Shown: positions 17,887 to 27,055, numbered from the stretch's first letter. The stretch is DNA of 64,000 bases from Mycobacterium sp. GA-2829 (GCF_001499965.1 NZ_LQIT01000011.1:1-64000); one strand, 5' to 3'. The notes: generated by a model from the letters alone, not told the origin. Translations and numbers: made by a program.

Positions 17887-19473
17887 TCATTGTTGAGATC
17901 CCGGCGGGAGGAACGGTGGATTGCCCGGCAGCGGACCCGTCTGGGCGGGCGACAGCTGCTGGCCCGGCCCCGGCGGCGGCGGCGGACCCGGCAGCGCCGG
18001 CGGCGGCGGCACGTTGTTCACCTGACCGCCTACGGCCGTCGGACCGGGGAACGGTCCCGGCGGCTCGTTGCGCGCACCCGGCGGGGCCGGCGGCAGCGGC
18101 ACGGGCGTACCCGGCACCACGGGCGCCTGCTGACCCGGCACCCCGGAACTGGCGACGCCGGGAGTGGGCAACATGCCGTTCGGGTTCGGCTCCGACGTCG
18201 CCACGTTGGGCCGGCCGTGGTAGTTCGGACCGTAGGGATTGTCGCCGAACGGGCCGACGCTCAGGTCCGCACACGGCAGCGGATTGCCCGGTGTGGGCAG
18301 GCCGTCGGCCGGCGGGGTGTAGGAACATGGGTCGCCCCTCGGCACCGCGGGATTCGGGTACTCCGGAGTGCCCTGCAGGGTCGCCGGCGCAGGCGGCGGC
18401 GCACCGTTGGGCTGACGCACCCCGTTCGGATCCGGGAACTGGTAGGCCGGCAGACCGGCGTCACGCCAGAACTTCTGCGGGTCGATGCCGCGCTTCTTGA
18501 ACGCCGCGTCGACGTACGGCTGCAGGATCCAGTAGGGCGCCAGGTTGACCAGCATGACCTTGAAGTACGGGCCGGACGCGAAGGCCTCGGCCAGCGATGC
18601 GGTGAACTTGCTCAGCGTGGTCAGCACGTCGACCAGGTCGAATTTGCGCTCGACGAGGATGTCGCTGATCACGCGCAGCTGCTCGAGCACCCTGTTGAGG
18701 TTCGGGTTGTCGTCGATGAAGCCCTCGACCTGCTCCGAGAACGCCGACACCCGCTCCAGCAGCTGGCCGACGGCGTAGCTGCGCTCGTTGATCGCGGCCA
18801 GCAGGGTCTGCGCGTTGACCAGCAGCGCATTCACCTGACCGCTGCGCTCACCCAGCACCCCGGCGATCTTGTTGGCATTGGCCAGCAGCTGTTTGAGCTG
18901 CTCGTCGCGCTTACCGATGGTGTCGGAGAAGCGGGCCACCCCGTCGAGCGCCGCGCTCAGGTGCGGATAGGTCTGGTCGATCGTCTCCGACAGCACATTG
19001 AGCGACTCGCGCACCGATGTGGTGTCCCAGCCGGATGCCGACTTGGTGAGGTCGAAGAACGCGTCGTAGATCTGGTACGGCGTGGTCGTCTGCCCCAGCG
19101 GCAGAATTCCGTTCGCCTCCAGCGCAGTCGACCCACGCGGCTCGATCTCGATGTTCTTGCGGCCCAGAATCGTATCCGTGCGAATCGCCGCGCGGCTGTC
19201 ACTGCCGATCTGCGTACCGCCCAGCGTGAAGCCGACGACGACCTTGTCGCCCTCGATCTCGGTCTTGAGCACCTCGCCGACGTCGACGCCGGCGATGCGG
19301 ACCTTGTCGCCGGGGTTGATGCCGCCGGTGTCGCCGAACTGCGCGAAGTACCTCGGCTTGGCGAACAGCATAGGCACGCTGGCGAAGCTCTGTCCGACCC
19401 CGACGACGAGCACCAGGATGATGATGCCCATCAACCCGCCGCGGAGGCGGTTCGATCCCTCGAGCGTTCTCAT
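17887..19473 (-). CDS. mce1C: Mce1C, MCE-family lipid transport subunit
   Basis: 528 residues: an anchor helix (GLMGIIILVLVVGVGQSFASV), an MCE domain at about residues 35-115 (GGINPGDKVRIAGVDVGEVL) and ILGRKNIEIEPRG, a helical region, and a long C-terminal Pro/Gly-rich tail. ATG 19473 is chosen because it overlaps the mce1B stop as ATGA and gives the family N-terminus MRTLEGSNR; a GTG at 19485 is an in-frame alternative. Component of the Mce1 lipid importer. Confidence 0.93.
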   Translation of the reverse strand: MRTLEGSNRLRGGLMGIIILVLVVGVGQSFASVPMLFAKPRYFAQFGDTGGINPGDKVRIAGVDVGEVLKTEIEGDKVVVGFTLGGTQIGSDSRAAIRTDTILGRKNIEIEPRGSTALEANGILPLGQTTTPYQIYDAFFDLTKSASGWDTTSVRESLNVLSETIDQTYPHLSAALDGVARFSDTIGKRDEQLKQLLANANKIAGVLGERSGQVNALLVNAQTLLAAINERSYAVGQLLERVSAFSEQVEGFIDDNPNLNRVLEQLRVISDILVERKFDLVDVLTTLSKFTASLAEAFASGPYFKVMLVNLAPYWILQPYVDAAFKKRGIDPQKFWRDAGLPAYQFPDPNGVRQPNGAPPPAPATLQGTPEYPNPAVPRGDPCSYTPPADGLPTPGNPLPCADLSVGPFGDNPYGPNYHGRPNVATSEPNPNGMLPTPGVASSGVPGQQAPVVPGTPVPLPPAPPGARNEPPGPFPGPTAVGGQVNNVPPPPALPGPPPPPGPGQQLSPAQTGPLPGNPPFLPPGSQQ

Positions 19474-20501
19474 TGCGGAGTGCACCTACCCGTGGGCTGA
19501 CCCCACACCTTGACGGTGCGCACCGGCCCGCCCGGCTGCAGGCCATTGAGCTTGAGCGTCACGTCGCAGGCGTAGAAGTTGAAGAAGTCGCCGTACACGC
19601 CGCCGGCGCGGCCGATGATCTTCAACGCGTTCGGCAACCGGACGAGGATGTCATTGAGCTGACCCTTCTGCTCGACCAGCGGCTGCTGGGTGGCCTCCAG
19701 GTAGCCGACCGTGTCCTGCAGCAGCGACCGGTTCTCGGCGAGCAGGTCGGCCACGGTGCCCGCGGCGTCGCTGATGTCGGCGACCGACGACGCGATCGGG
19801 TCGGCGCGGTTCTTCAAACCGGTGATGAGCCGCTCGAAGTTCACCAGCGTTTCGTCGAACTGCTCCTGGTGCCTGACGGTGGTGTCGAGCACGGTGTTGA
19901 GGTTGCGGATCACCTCACCGATCGCCTGGTCTCGATCGGCCAGCGCCGACGTCAGCGACGCGGTCTGGTCGAGGATGTCGTTGATGGTGCCGCCCTGCCC
20001 CTGGAATACCGTGATGATCGACCTGGCGATGTTGTTGACCTTCTCCGGGTCGAGCGCCCGGAACAGCGGGCGGAAACCGCCGATGAGCGCGTCGAGGTCC
20101 AGCGCGGGTTCGGTGCGCTCGACCGGGATGGTGCCGCCGGAGGGCATCTTCCGATCGCTGTCGCCGCGCTTGAGTTCGAGGTAGCGGTCGCCGATCAGGT
20201 TCAGGTAGCGCACCGACGCGGTGGACTCGTCGAACAGGGGCAGGGACCGGTCGACCTTGAAGTCGACCTTGACCCGGCTGCCCCCTTCGATCAGCTCGAT
20301 CTTGGAGACCTTGCCGACCTCGACGCCGGAGGCGCGGACGAACTGGCCGGGCCGCAGGCCGCTGACATTGGTGAAGATCGCCGAGTAGCCGGTGGTGCGA
20401 TCGAAACGCATCTGACCGAACACCACGATGATGATCGCGGTGAACAGCAGCAGCACCAGCGAGAAGGCGCCGAGTTTGAGTGCGGTACCGGTGATTTTCA
20501 T
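19470..20501 (-). CDS. mce1B: Mce1B, MCE-family lipid transport subunit
   Basis: 343 residues, close to the length I recall for Mce1B, without the long proline tail of C and D. Anchor helix LGAFSLVLLLFTAIIIVVFG, MCE domain at about residues 35-115 (LRPGQFVRASGVEVGKVSKI and LNLIGDRYLELKRG), then a helical domain ending in a short Cys-containing tail. ATG 20501 overlaps the mce1A stop as ATGA; a longer frame to 20630 is an out-of-frame shadow of mce1A. Confidence 0.93.
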   Translation of the reverse strand: MKITGTALKLGAFSLVLLLFTAIIIVVFGQMRFDRTTGYSAIFTNVSGLRPGQFVRASGVEVGKVSKIELIEGGSRVKVDFKVDRSLPLFDESTASVRYLNLIGDRYLELKRGDSDRKMPSGGTIPVERTEPALDLDALIGGFRPLFRALDPEKVNNIARSIITVFQGQGGTINDILDQTASLTSALADRDQAIGEVIRNLNTVLDTTVRHQEQFDETLVNFERLITGLKNRADPIASSVADISDAAGTVADLLAENRSLLQDTVGYLEATQQPLVEQKGQLNDILVRLPNALKIIGRAGGVYGDFFNFYACDVTLKLNGLQPGGPVRTVKVWGQPTGRCTPQ

Positions 20502-21718
20502 GGGTTGATCGTGTTCTCCCCGATCTGGCGTCCCCAGACGTATTCGATGGCGATCGGTTGACCGAGTTCGAGATGGTTGTACGGCGCAAGGGAGGCGCCT
20601 GTGTCGAGGACCAGGTACGGCGCGGGCCACAGATCCCGGGTGATGGGCTGCCAGCAGCCGGGCCGCCCCTCCGGACCACCCTTGGCGTTCACGCGCGGCA
20701 GGTTGTCCGGGTACACGTACGGGTTGCCCGCGCCGAGGGCCTCGGAGTGGGTGTTGAGCGAATAGCCGTTCCCGCCCAGCGACGACGAGATCTTCGGCTC
20801 CACGTCGTGGAAGTTGCGGATCGTGCAGAACAGCGCGGGGCTGTACTCGTCGAGCAGCGCACTCGTCGGGATGAGGTCCTCCGCACCGCGGACCAGGTAG
20901 GGACCACCACGTTCGAACACCTCACCGCCGGTGTTGCCGAAGCCGACCGCCGCGATGAGCGCCTGATCGAGGTTGCCGCGCTGTTCGTTGAGCGTGCGGG
21001 CCGTGGTCACCGCATTCTCCAGCCCGTCGAACAGATCGGGGGCGGCGTTGGCGTACACCTCGCCGAGGTCGGCCAGCCCGCGGACGTCCCGTCGGATCTG
21101 CGGCATCTGCGGGTTGAGGTCGGCCAGGATCGCGTTGCCGTTGACGATCGACTCGCCGAAGCGGTCGCCGAGGCCGTCCAGGGCCTGCGCGGTCGCGGTC
21201 AGGGTCTGGTTCAGCTTGACCGGGTCCACCTTCTCCGCCACCGACACGACGGTCTCGAACAGCGTGTTGAACTCCGTCGTCACGCTGGTCACGTCGATGA
21301 CGTCGGTGGACTTGATCCGCTGCGGGACCGGGTCGGGCGGCGTGGTGAACGAGACGTACTTGTTGCCGAACACCGTGGTCGCCGAGATGTCCGCAAGCAC
21401 GTTCGCCGGGATCAGCTGCATGTACTTCGTGTCGACCTCGAGCGTGATCCTGGCCCGGGGATCGTTGCCGACGCTGACCGCGTTGACCTCGGCGACGCGG
21501 CCGATCTCCACACCGTTGTAGGTGACCTTGGTGCCGGGGTCGAGGTTCAGGCCGGCGCGGGCGGCCATCATGGTCAGCTTCTCGCGCGAAGCGAAGTCGC
21601 CGCGGAACTGAAACGCGACCAGCGTGGCGACCACCGCGAAGATCACCAGCAGGACGAGGCCCGCGATCTTGTACGGCGGCGTACGCGGCTTGTTGACGGG
21701 TGAGTTCGGCTCGGCCAT
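20498..21718 (-). CDS. mce1A: Mce1A, MCE-family lipid transport subunit
   Basis: 406 residues: an anchor helix (IAGLVLLVIFAVVATLVAF), an MCE domain at about residues 38-120 (LDPGTKVTYNGVEIGRV, ATTVFGNKYVSF), a helical needle, and a C-terminal domain with SPALFCTIRNFHDVEP and GCWQPITRDLWPAPYLV. It resembles M. tuberculosis Mce1A, but lacks the alanine/glycine-rich insertion that I recall there before the final domain. First mce gene after yrbE1B; ATG 21718 is 2 nt after the yrbE1B stop. Confidence 0.93.
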   Translation of the reverse strand: MAEPNSPVNKPRTPPYKIAGLVLLVIFAVVATLVAFQFRGDFASREKLTMMAARAGLNLDPGTKVTYNGVEIGRVAEVNAVSVGNDPRARITLEVDTKYMQLIPANVLADISATTVFGNKYVSFTTPPDPVPQRIKSTDVIDVTSVTTEFNTLFETVVSVAEKVDPVKLNQTLTATAQALDGLGDRFGESIVNGNAILADLNPQMPQIRRDVRGLADLGEVYANAAPDLFDGLENAVTTARTLNEQRGNLDQALIAAVGFGNTGGEVFERGGPYLVRGAEDLIPTSALLDEYSPALFCTIRNFHDVEPKISSSLGGNGYSLNTHSEALGAGNPYVYPDNLPRVNAKGGPEGRPGCWQPITRDLWPAPYLVLDTGASLAPYNHLELGQPIAIEYVWGRQIGENTINP

Positions 21719-21720
21719 GG

Positions 21721-22614
21721 CTACACCGTGAGGTTGAAGTTCGGGTCGGTGCCGTACAGCGCCAACGAGGCCAACAGGACAACCAGCACGATCGCGATGA
21801 GCGAGGCCCGCATCGAGCGGCCGACCGCCTCACCGACGCCCACCGGACCACCACTGGCGTAGTAGCCGTAGTAGCAGTGGTTGAGCATGACGATGATCGA
21901 GATGATGATCGCCTGCACGAACGACCATGCGACGTCGTCGGGTCGCAGGAACGTACGGAAGTAGTGCTCATAGGTGCCGGTCGACTGCCCGTAGAACAGC
22001 GTCGTGGTCACCTGCGCCGATAGGAAGCTCATGATGATCGCCATTGCGTAGAGCGGGATGATGACGATGAAGCCGGCCATGATGCGCGTCGACACCAGGT
22101 AGGAGATCGACTTGATGCCCATCACCTCGAGGGCGTCGATCTCCTCGCTGATGCGCATGGCGCCGAGTTCGGCGGTGGCGCCGGCGCCCACGGTCGCGGC
22201 CAGGGCCTGACCGGACACCACCGGGGCGGCGATGCGCACGTTGACCAGTGCGGCGAAGAATCCGGTGAACGCCTCGACGCCGATGTTGCCGAGCGAGGCG
22301 AACCCCTGGATCGCGATCAGCGAACCGCCCGAGAGGGTGACGAACCCGACGATCGCGACGGTGCCGCCGATGACGGCCATCGCGCCTGTGCCCATCCCGA
22401 TCTCGGCGATCAGCCGCAGCACCTCCTTGCGGTAGTACCGCAGGGCGTGGCCGATCGAGCCGACGGCGGTGACGACGAACCACGCGACGTGGCCGACGCT
22501 GTCCAGACCTCGTGACGGCGCCGCGACGAGCTTCTCCGCGCGGGCATAACCGCGGGGGAAGCGCTGTCGCAGGACTGTCCCGGTCTTGGCGTTCGACTCC
22601 GATGTGGTTGCCAT
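21721..22614 (-). CDS. yrbE1B: YrbE1B, MlaE-like permease of the Mce1 transporter
   Basis: 297 residues with about six membrane segments and the MlaE/YrbE family signature GATAELGAMRISEEIDALEVMG. With YrbE1A it should form the inner-membrane ABC permease pair, energised by an MceG-type ATPase encoded elsewhere (none is in this window). ATG 22614 follows the yrbE1A stop by one base, implying coupled translation. Substrates of Mce1 in mycobacteria are fatty acids and mycolic-acid-related lipids. Confidence 0.95.
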   Translation of the reverse strand: MATTSESNAKTGTVLRQRFPRGYARAEKLVAAPSRGLDSVGHVAWFVVTAVGSIGHALRYYRKEVLRLIAEIGMGTGAMAVIGGTVAIVGFVTLSGGSLIAIQGFASLGNIGVEAFTGFFAALVNVRIAAPVVSGQALAATVGAGATAELGAMRISEEIDALEVMGIKSISYLVSTRIMAGFIVIIPLYAMAIIMSFLSAQVTTTLFYGQSTGTYEHYFRTFLRPDDVAWSFVQAIIISIIVMLNHCYYGYYASGGPVGVGEAVGRSMRASLIAIVLVVLLASLALYGTDPNFNLTV

Positions 22615-22615
22615 G

Positions 22616-23413
22616 TCAGCGCCCCGTTCCGAACCGCACGCCGATGGTCGTGAGCACCACGTTGACCGCGAACAGCGCGACGACGCAGAGCACCAGGGTC
22701 TCGTTCACGCCGGTGCCGACGCCCTTGGCGCCGCCGCCCACGGTGAGCCCCCGGTAGCAGCCGACCAGCCCGGCGATGAGGCCGAACGTGGTGGCCTTGA
22801 CGACGGAGATGAGCACCTCGGGCAGGCCGGTCACCAGCGTGAGCGTGGAGACGTAGGCGCCCGCCGAAACGTTCTGGATGTAGACGCCGAAGATGAAGCC
22901 GCCGACCAGGCCGATGGTGATGACCGCGCCGTTGAGCAGGAGCGCGACGAAGGTGGAGGCGACGACACGCGGAACCACCAGACGGTGGATCGGGTCGATG
23001 CCGAGCACCTCGAGGGCGTCGATCTCCTCGCGGATGGTGCGGGCGCCGAGGTCGGCGCAGATGGCGGTCGATCCGGCGCCGGCGACCACGAGCACGGTGA
23101 CCAGCGGTCCGAGCTGGGTGACGGCGCCGAGCGCCGCACCGGCGCCGGAGACGTCGGCGGCGCCGAATTCGGCGAGCAGGATGTTGAGCGTGAAGATGAT
23201 GAGGACCGTCAGCGGCACGGAGACTGCGACGGTGGGCAGGAAGGACACCCGGAACAGGAACCAGGCCTGCAGGATGAACTCGCGCCACTGGAACGGACGG
23301 AACAGCGCCTTACCGGTCAGCACGCACATCCGGACGAACCCGCCGACGGCTTCGAGCCCCGGCCTGACCTGATCACGTACGTATCCCGTCAACCCGCCAC
23401 TGGAGGCGGTCAC
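22616..23413 (-). CDS. yrbE1A: YrbE1A, MlaE-like permease of the Mce1 transporter
   Basis: 265 residues, the same fold as YrbE1B: several membrane helices and the signature GAGSTAICADLGARTIREEI followed by DALEVLGIDP. Partner of YrbE1B in the inner-membrane permease of the Mce1 lipid importer. GTG 23413 gives the family N-terminus MTASSGGLTGYVRDQ. A 212-bp gap to the upstream fadD5 stop (23626) leaves room for an internal promoter. Confidence 0.95.
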   Translation of the reverse strand: MTASSGGLTGYVRDQVRPGLEAVGGFVRMCVLTGKALFRPFQWREFILQAWFLFRVSFLPTVAVSVPLTVLIIFTLNILLAEFGAADVSGAGAALGAVTQLGPLVTVLVVAGAGSTAICADLGARTIREEIDALEVLGIDPIHRLVVPRVVASTFVALLLNGAVITIGLVGGFIFGVYIQNVSAGAYVSTLTLVTGLPEVLISVVKATTFGLIAGLVGCYRGLTVGGGAKGVGTGVNETLVLCVVALFAVNVVLTTIGVRFGTGR

Positions 23414-23515
23414 GAGCGCGCTCCCATGCCGGAACCGTCAACCTCGTGGCGCAACGGCAGAACCTGTCGCACGCCGCCTCCTTGCCCCATTCCGACCCTA
23501 GTGACGACTGTCTCC

Positions 23516-23529
23516 CTACTCATAAGTAG
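23516..23529. promoter_or_regulatory. Candidate operator/internal promoter before yrbE1A
   Basis: An inverted repeat CTACT-CATA-AGTAG lies in the 212-bp fadD5-yrbE1A gap, about 100 bp upstream of the yrbE1A start, in a locally A+T-rich patch containing minus-strand -10-like sequences (e.g. TACTTAT). It may mark a second promoter for the yrbE-mce genes. No gene is seen in 23414-23625. Confidence 0.3.
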
Positions 23530-23625
23530 TAAGTGAGACCACAGGACTGTACCCGATCGTTTCCCGGCCGTGCACCGCATCGGCAGGATTGGGCACTCAA
23601 CCGTTAGCAAACCCGCGTCCATTCG

Positions 23626-25296
23626 CTAGCTTCCCGGACCTGCTGCCGAACCCGTTGGCGCAGTGGAACTTTCGCCAGCGTCAATCGGCTTCGGGCCTGC
23701 GTACCGCTGGCGTAGCTCCGTCTTGAGGACCTTGCCGGCGGGGTTGCGGGGCAGCGCGTCGACGATCTCGAGCGCCTTCGGGTGCTTGTACCGGGCCAGC
23801 CGTTCGGTCAGGAATTCGTCGAGATCCGCCAATGACAGCGCCGGCGGCTTGGCAGCGTCCTCGGCGCCACGCACCGCCGCGACGGCCACCGGCACCTCAC
23901 CCCACTTCTCGTGGGCGCGCCCGATGACCGCCACCTCGGCGATCGCGGGGTGGGCGGCGAGCACGTTCTCGACCTCGGCGCAGTAGATGTTCTCGCCACC
24001 CGAGATGATCATGTCCTTCTTGCGGTCGACGACCCAGATGTAGCCCTCCTCGTCCTGGCGGACCAGGTCGCCGGAGTGGAACCAGCCGCCCTCGAATGCT
24101 TCGGCGGTGGCCTTGGGGTTGTTCCAGTAGCCGGCCATCAGCGTCGGGGCCCGGTAGACGATCTCCCCGACCTGTCCGATCGGGACGTCGTTCATGTCCT
24201 CGTCGACGATGCGCGCGGCCACCGTCGGGATGACCTTGCCCACCGAGCCGAGCTTTCGCAGCGCGTCCTCGCCCAACAGCATGCAGGTGACCGGCGACAT
24301 CTCGGTCTGGCCGAAGGCGGCGAGGATCTGCGCGCCGGGGAAGGTCTCCGCCATATCGCGCAGCAGGGTGTCCGAAGCGGGCGCGGCGCCCCAGGACAGC
24401 ACCCGCAGTTTGAGGTCGCGCGGTTTGGCCCGCTGCGCTGCGCACACCGCCTGCCACTGCGCGGGCACCAGGAAGATGCCGGTGACCTTTTCTTCGGCGA
24501 GCACGTCGAGCAGCGCCCCCGGGTCGAACGCGCCGAGCGGGTAGAGGACGGTCGGGCGGCCGAGCAGCAGGCCGACGATCGTGTTGCCGATACCGGCGAT
24601 GTGGAACAGCGGCACCCCGATGAAACCGACGTCGTGGTTGAGGTCGACGCCGTTGGTGAACAGGAACGTCATCGCCTGGCCGGCGATGTTGACGTGGGTG
24701 AGCACCGCACCCTTCGGGCGGCCGGTGGTCCCCGAGGTGTACATGATCAGCGCGGGTGCGTCGTTGGGGATGTCGACGGGCGCCGGCGCCTCACCGGGTT
24801 CGGCGATCAGGTCGTCGTAGCCCAGGATCCCGTCGTCGGTGGCGCCACCGGCGACGATCACCGTCTCGAGCGTCGGATCGAGGTCGCGTACCGCGGTGGC
24901 GACGGGGGCCAGCACCGCTTCGGTGACGACCACGCGGGCGGCGCAGTCGCTGACGAGGAAGGCGATCTCCGGCGGGGTCATGCGGAAGTTGACGGGGACG
25001 GCGATGGCGCCGAGCTTGTTGACGGCCAGGAACGACTCGATGAACTCGGTGCGGTTGAGCATGAGGATGAGGACACGGTCGCCGAAACCGACGCCGCGGC
25101 GGCTCAGGGCTCCGGCCAGCTTGGTGACGCGGTCGTCGAGTTCACCCCAGGTGGTGGTGCGGCCCATGAAACGCAGTGCGGTGTCGCCCGGCTGCATGAG
25201 GGCGTGCCGGGCGAGCTGATTGGTCCAGTTCTGCCTGCGGGCGAGATACGGCTGCTCGGTGTGTGAAGGCTCAGAGGCGTCGGGCTCGGAGGTCAA
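23626..25296 (-). CDS. fadD5: Fatty acyl-CoA/acyl-AMP ligase FadD5
   Basis: 556 residues of the ANL adenylating superfamily. The AMP-binding P-loop YTSGTTGRPKG, the A5-type motif AFGQTEMSP, GWFHSGDLVRQDEEGYIWVVDRKKDMI and the C-terminal GKVLK lysine are intact. It activates fatty acids (probably those brought in or recycled by Mce1) to acyl-CoA. Length and context (first gene of mce1, divergent from the GntR gene) identify FadD5. TTG 25296 is taken as start, giving MTSEPDASEPSHTEQPYLA, with GGAG about 10 nt upstream; the longer frame to 26001 runs antisense through mce1R. Confidence 0.92.
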   Translation of the reverse strand: MTSEPDASEPSHTEQPYLARRQNWTNQLARHALMQPGDTALRFMGRTTTWGELDDRVTKLAGALSRRGVGFGDRVLILMLNRTEFIESFLAVNKLGAIAVPVNFRMTPPEIAFLVSDCAARVVVTEAVLAPVATAVRDLDPTLETVIVAGGATDDGILGYDDLIAEPGEAPAPVDIPNDAPALIMYTSGTTGRPKGAVLTHVNIAGQAMTFLFTNGVDLNHDVGFIGVPLFHIAGIGNTIVGLLLGRPTVLYPLGAFDPGALLDVLAEEKVTGIFLVPAQWQAVCAAQRAKPRDLKLRVLSWGAAPASDTLLRDMAETFPGAQILAAFGQTEMSPVTCMLLGEDALRKLGSVGKVIPTVAARIVDEDMNDVPIGQVGEIVYRAPTLMAGYWNNPKATAEAFEGGWFHSGDLVRQDEEGYIWVVDRKKDMIISGGENIYCAEVENVLAAHPAIAEVAVIGRAHEKWGEVPVAVAAVRGAEDAAKPPALSLADLDEFLTERLARYKHPKALEIVDALPRNPAGKVLKTELRQRYAGPKPIDAGESSTAPTGSAAGPGS

Positions 25297-25338
25297 CGTG
25301 GGTCGGCTCCATCGTCTCGGGGTTGCGTGTGGTTGATA

Positions 25339-25348
25339 TTTGATCAAA
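25339..25348. promoter_or_regulatory. Perfect palindrome TTTGATCAAA: candidate Mce1R operator
   Basis: A 10-bp perfect palindrome lies in the 135-bp divergent region, 43 bp upstream of the fadD5 TTG and 84 bp upstream of the mce1R GTG, in a short A+T-rich island (GATATTTGATCAAACATT). Mce1R is known to repress the mce1 operon from this divergent region in M. tuberculosis; the exact sequence here as its site is inference. Confidence 0.5.
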
Positions 25349-25431
25349 CATTGGATGGCCCCGGTCACACTATGGCCAAGGCGCTTCGTGGACAACCCCG
25401 TCCGATCACGCCGAAGAACCGGAGAGCACCC

Positions 25432-26127
25432 GTGAACGCCGCCCCCGTCGCACGACGTCCGGCGAGGCGGCGCGCCACTCGCCGCGAACAGCTCTCCGAC
25501 GAGGTGGCGGGGCATCTGCGTGCGGCGATCATGACCGGAGCACTGCGGCCAGGGACGTTCATCCGGCTCGACGAGACGGCCGCGGAGCTGGGCGTGAGCA
25601 TCACCCCGGTCCGGGAGGCGCTTCGGACATTGCGCGGCGAGGGGATGGTGCGGCTCGAGCCGCACCGCGGGCACGTCGTGGTGCCGATGACGCGCGGGGA
25701 CATCGAGGACATCTTCTGGCTGCAGGCGACGATCGCGGAGAAATTGGCCGAGGCCGCCACCGAACGGATCAGCGAGACGCAGATCGAGGAGCTCGAGCAG
25801 CTCAACTCCGCGCTCGCCGAGGCGGTCGAGCATCAGGATCCGGAGGAGGTGGCGTTCGCGGAGTTCGCCTTCCACCGGGCGTTCAACCACGCATCGGGGC
25901 GGATCAAGCTCGCGTGGTTCCTGTTGCACGTGGCGCGGTACCTGCCGCCACTGCTGTATGCGACGGATCCGAGCTGGGGCACGGACGCGGTGGCCAGTCA
26001 CCGGGAGTTGATCGCGGCGCTACGGCGGCGGGACGCGGAGACGGTGGTGCGGTTGACGACGGGGCAGTTCACCGACGGGGCGCAGAGGTTGATCGTCCGG
26101 CTGGAGAAGATCGGGCTCTGGGACTAG
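25432..26127 (+). CDS. mce1R: GntR/FadR-family regulator Mce1R (Rv0165c-like)
   Basis: 231 residues. The winged HTH occupies about residues 15-85 (RREQLSDEVAGHLRAAIM, LGVSITPVREALRTLRGEGM), and a FadR-type FCD ligand domain follows, with helical EFAFHRAFNHASG and SHRELIAALRRRD carrying metal-binding-type His residues. Homologues repress mce1 in response to lipids. GTG 25432 is chosen for GGAGAG at 25421-25426; the frame back to 25327 would run through the operator palindrome. Divergent from fadD5, convergent with the SRPBCC gene. Confidence 0.9.
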   Translation: MNAAPVARRPARRRATRREQLSDEVAGHLRAAIMTGALRPGTFIRLDETAAELGVSITPVREALRTLRGEGMVRLEPHRGHVVVPMTRGDIEDIFWLQATIAEKLAEAATERISETQIEELEQLNSALAEAVEHQDPEEVAFAEFAFHRAFNHASGRIKLAWFLLHVARYLPPLLYATDPSWGTDAVASHRELIAALRRRDAETVVRLTTGQFTDGAQRLIVRLEKIGLWD

Positions 26128-26148
26128 GCAACCCGGCTTCGCGCGCGT

Positions 26149-26595
26149 CTATGCGCTGCCGGCGCCCAAATGTTCGGCCCGGGCCTTGAGGTTGTCGGCC
26201 AGATAGTCCAGCGTCTCGCCGATCGCCTTCTTGACCATCGGCTTCGGGATGGGCAACTTGGTCTCGACATCCATGTCGACCGTCAGCAGCGACGACGCCC
26301 CGATCGACACCACCGAGAACCGCTGCTCGTGCTTGTCGAAATGGTCGCCCTGCTGCAGCAGCGTGAAGATCTGGTTCTCGCCCGGGTAGTAGACCGCGTT
26401 GATGAACGTGCCGGCCTGCCCCTGCACCTCGACGTCGAGTCGCAGCTGACTGGGCCGGCCGTCGTCATACCGGGCGAGGATCCAGCATCCTTTGATCTCG
26501 GGGTTCCACTCCGGGAACCTCTCGAAGTCGGCGACGATCGCCATGATGGCCTCGGCGGGCGCCTCGACCTCGACGGTCTTGCTCACGAGCGGCAT
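26149..26595 (-). CDS. SRPBCC/START-like protein (Rv0164/TB18.5-like)
   Basis: 148 residues of the polyketide-cyclase/START-like fold: the N-terminal VSKTVEVEAPAEAIMAIVAD, FERFPEWNPEIKG and the C-terminal amphipathic helix KKAIGETLDYLADNLKARAE are typical. These proteins bind hydrophobic ligands in a cavity. Position next to mce1R matches TB18.5 of M. tuberculosis. No enzymatic residues can be assigned. It follows the thioesterase gene by 16 bp, probably in one transcript. Confidence 0.82.
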   Translation of the reverse strand: MPLVSKTVEVEAPAEAIMAIVADFERFPEWNPEIKGCWILARYDDGRPSQLRLDVEVQGQAGTFINAVYYPGENQIFTLLQQGDHFDKHEQRFSVVSIGASSLLTVDMDVETKLPIPKPMVKKAIGETLDYLADNLKARAEHLGAGSA

Positions 26596-26611
26596 CAGGG
26601 GAGCATATCGA

Positions 26612-27055
26612 CTACTCGACGCGCGCCGTCTCCAGCAGCGACCTGATCGCCTCCGGGATCGGGACCGGGCGCCGTGTCGAACGGTCGACGTACACGTGCA
26701 CCCAATGCCCGATCGCCGCGACCTGCACCGCGTCGCGTTCGAACAGCGCCAGGCGATAGGTCACGCTGCTGTTGCCCAACCGCGCCACCGACAACCCGAC
26801 AGTCAGCGGGTCCGGGAACCTCAGCTCCGCGAAGTACTGACAACCCGACTCGGCGACCACTCCCAACCACGGCGCACTGACCGGGTCGACGTCCACCGTG
26901 GTGTTGATCCACCCGTTGATCGCGGTGTCGAACAGCGCGTAGTACACGGCGTTGTTGAGATGGCCGAACATGTCGTTGTCGGTCCATCGGGTCGACACCG
27001 GCCAGTGCACCGGGAAGTCACGGCTGGTGGGCCGGTCCGCGGATTCGGGGGGCAT
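26612..27055 (-). CDS. Hotdog-fold acyl-CoA thioesterase (Rv0163-like)
   Basis: 147 residues, the size of a single hotdog (4HBT) thioesterase. The motif TRWTDNDMFGHLNNAVYY contains the conserved Asp and the HxNN block that bind and hydrolyse the thioester, and the central strand pattern (YFAELRFPDPLTVGLSVARLG) fits. It should release free fatty acid from acyl-CoA. Divergent from the alcohol dehydrogenase gene with only 34 bp between starts, and upstream of the SRPBCC gene. Confidence 0.87.
   Translation of the reverse strand: MPPESADRPTSRDFPVHWPVSTRWTDNDMFGHLNNAVYYALFDTAINGWINTTVDVDPVSAPWLGVVAESGCQYFAELRFPDPLTVGLSVARLGNSSVTYRLALFERDAVQVAAIGHWVHVYVDRSTRRPVPIPEAIRSLLETARVE

Noticed and set aside
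10546..25296. Assigning the mce operon to mce2, mce3, mce4 or another paralogue
   Set aside because: FadD5 first, a divergent GntR/FadR regulator, the sequence of Mce1A/Mce1C and the four mam genes including an RDD fusion all match mce1.
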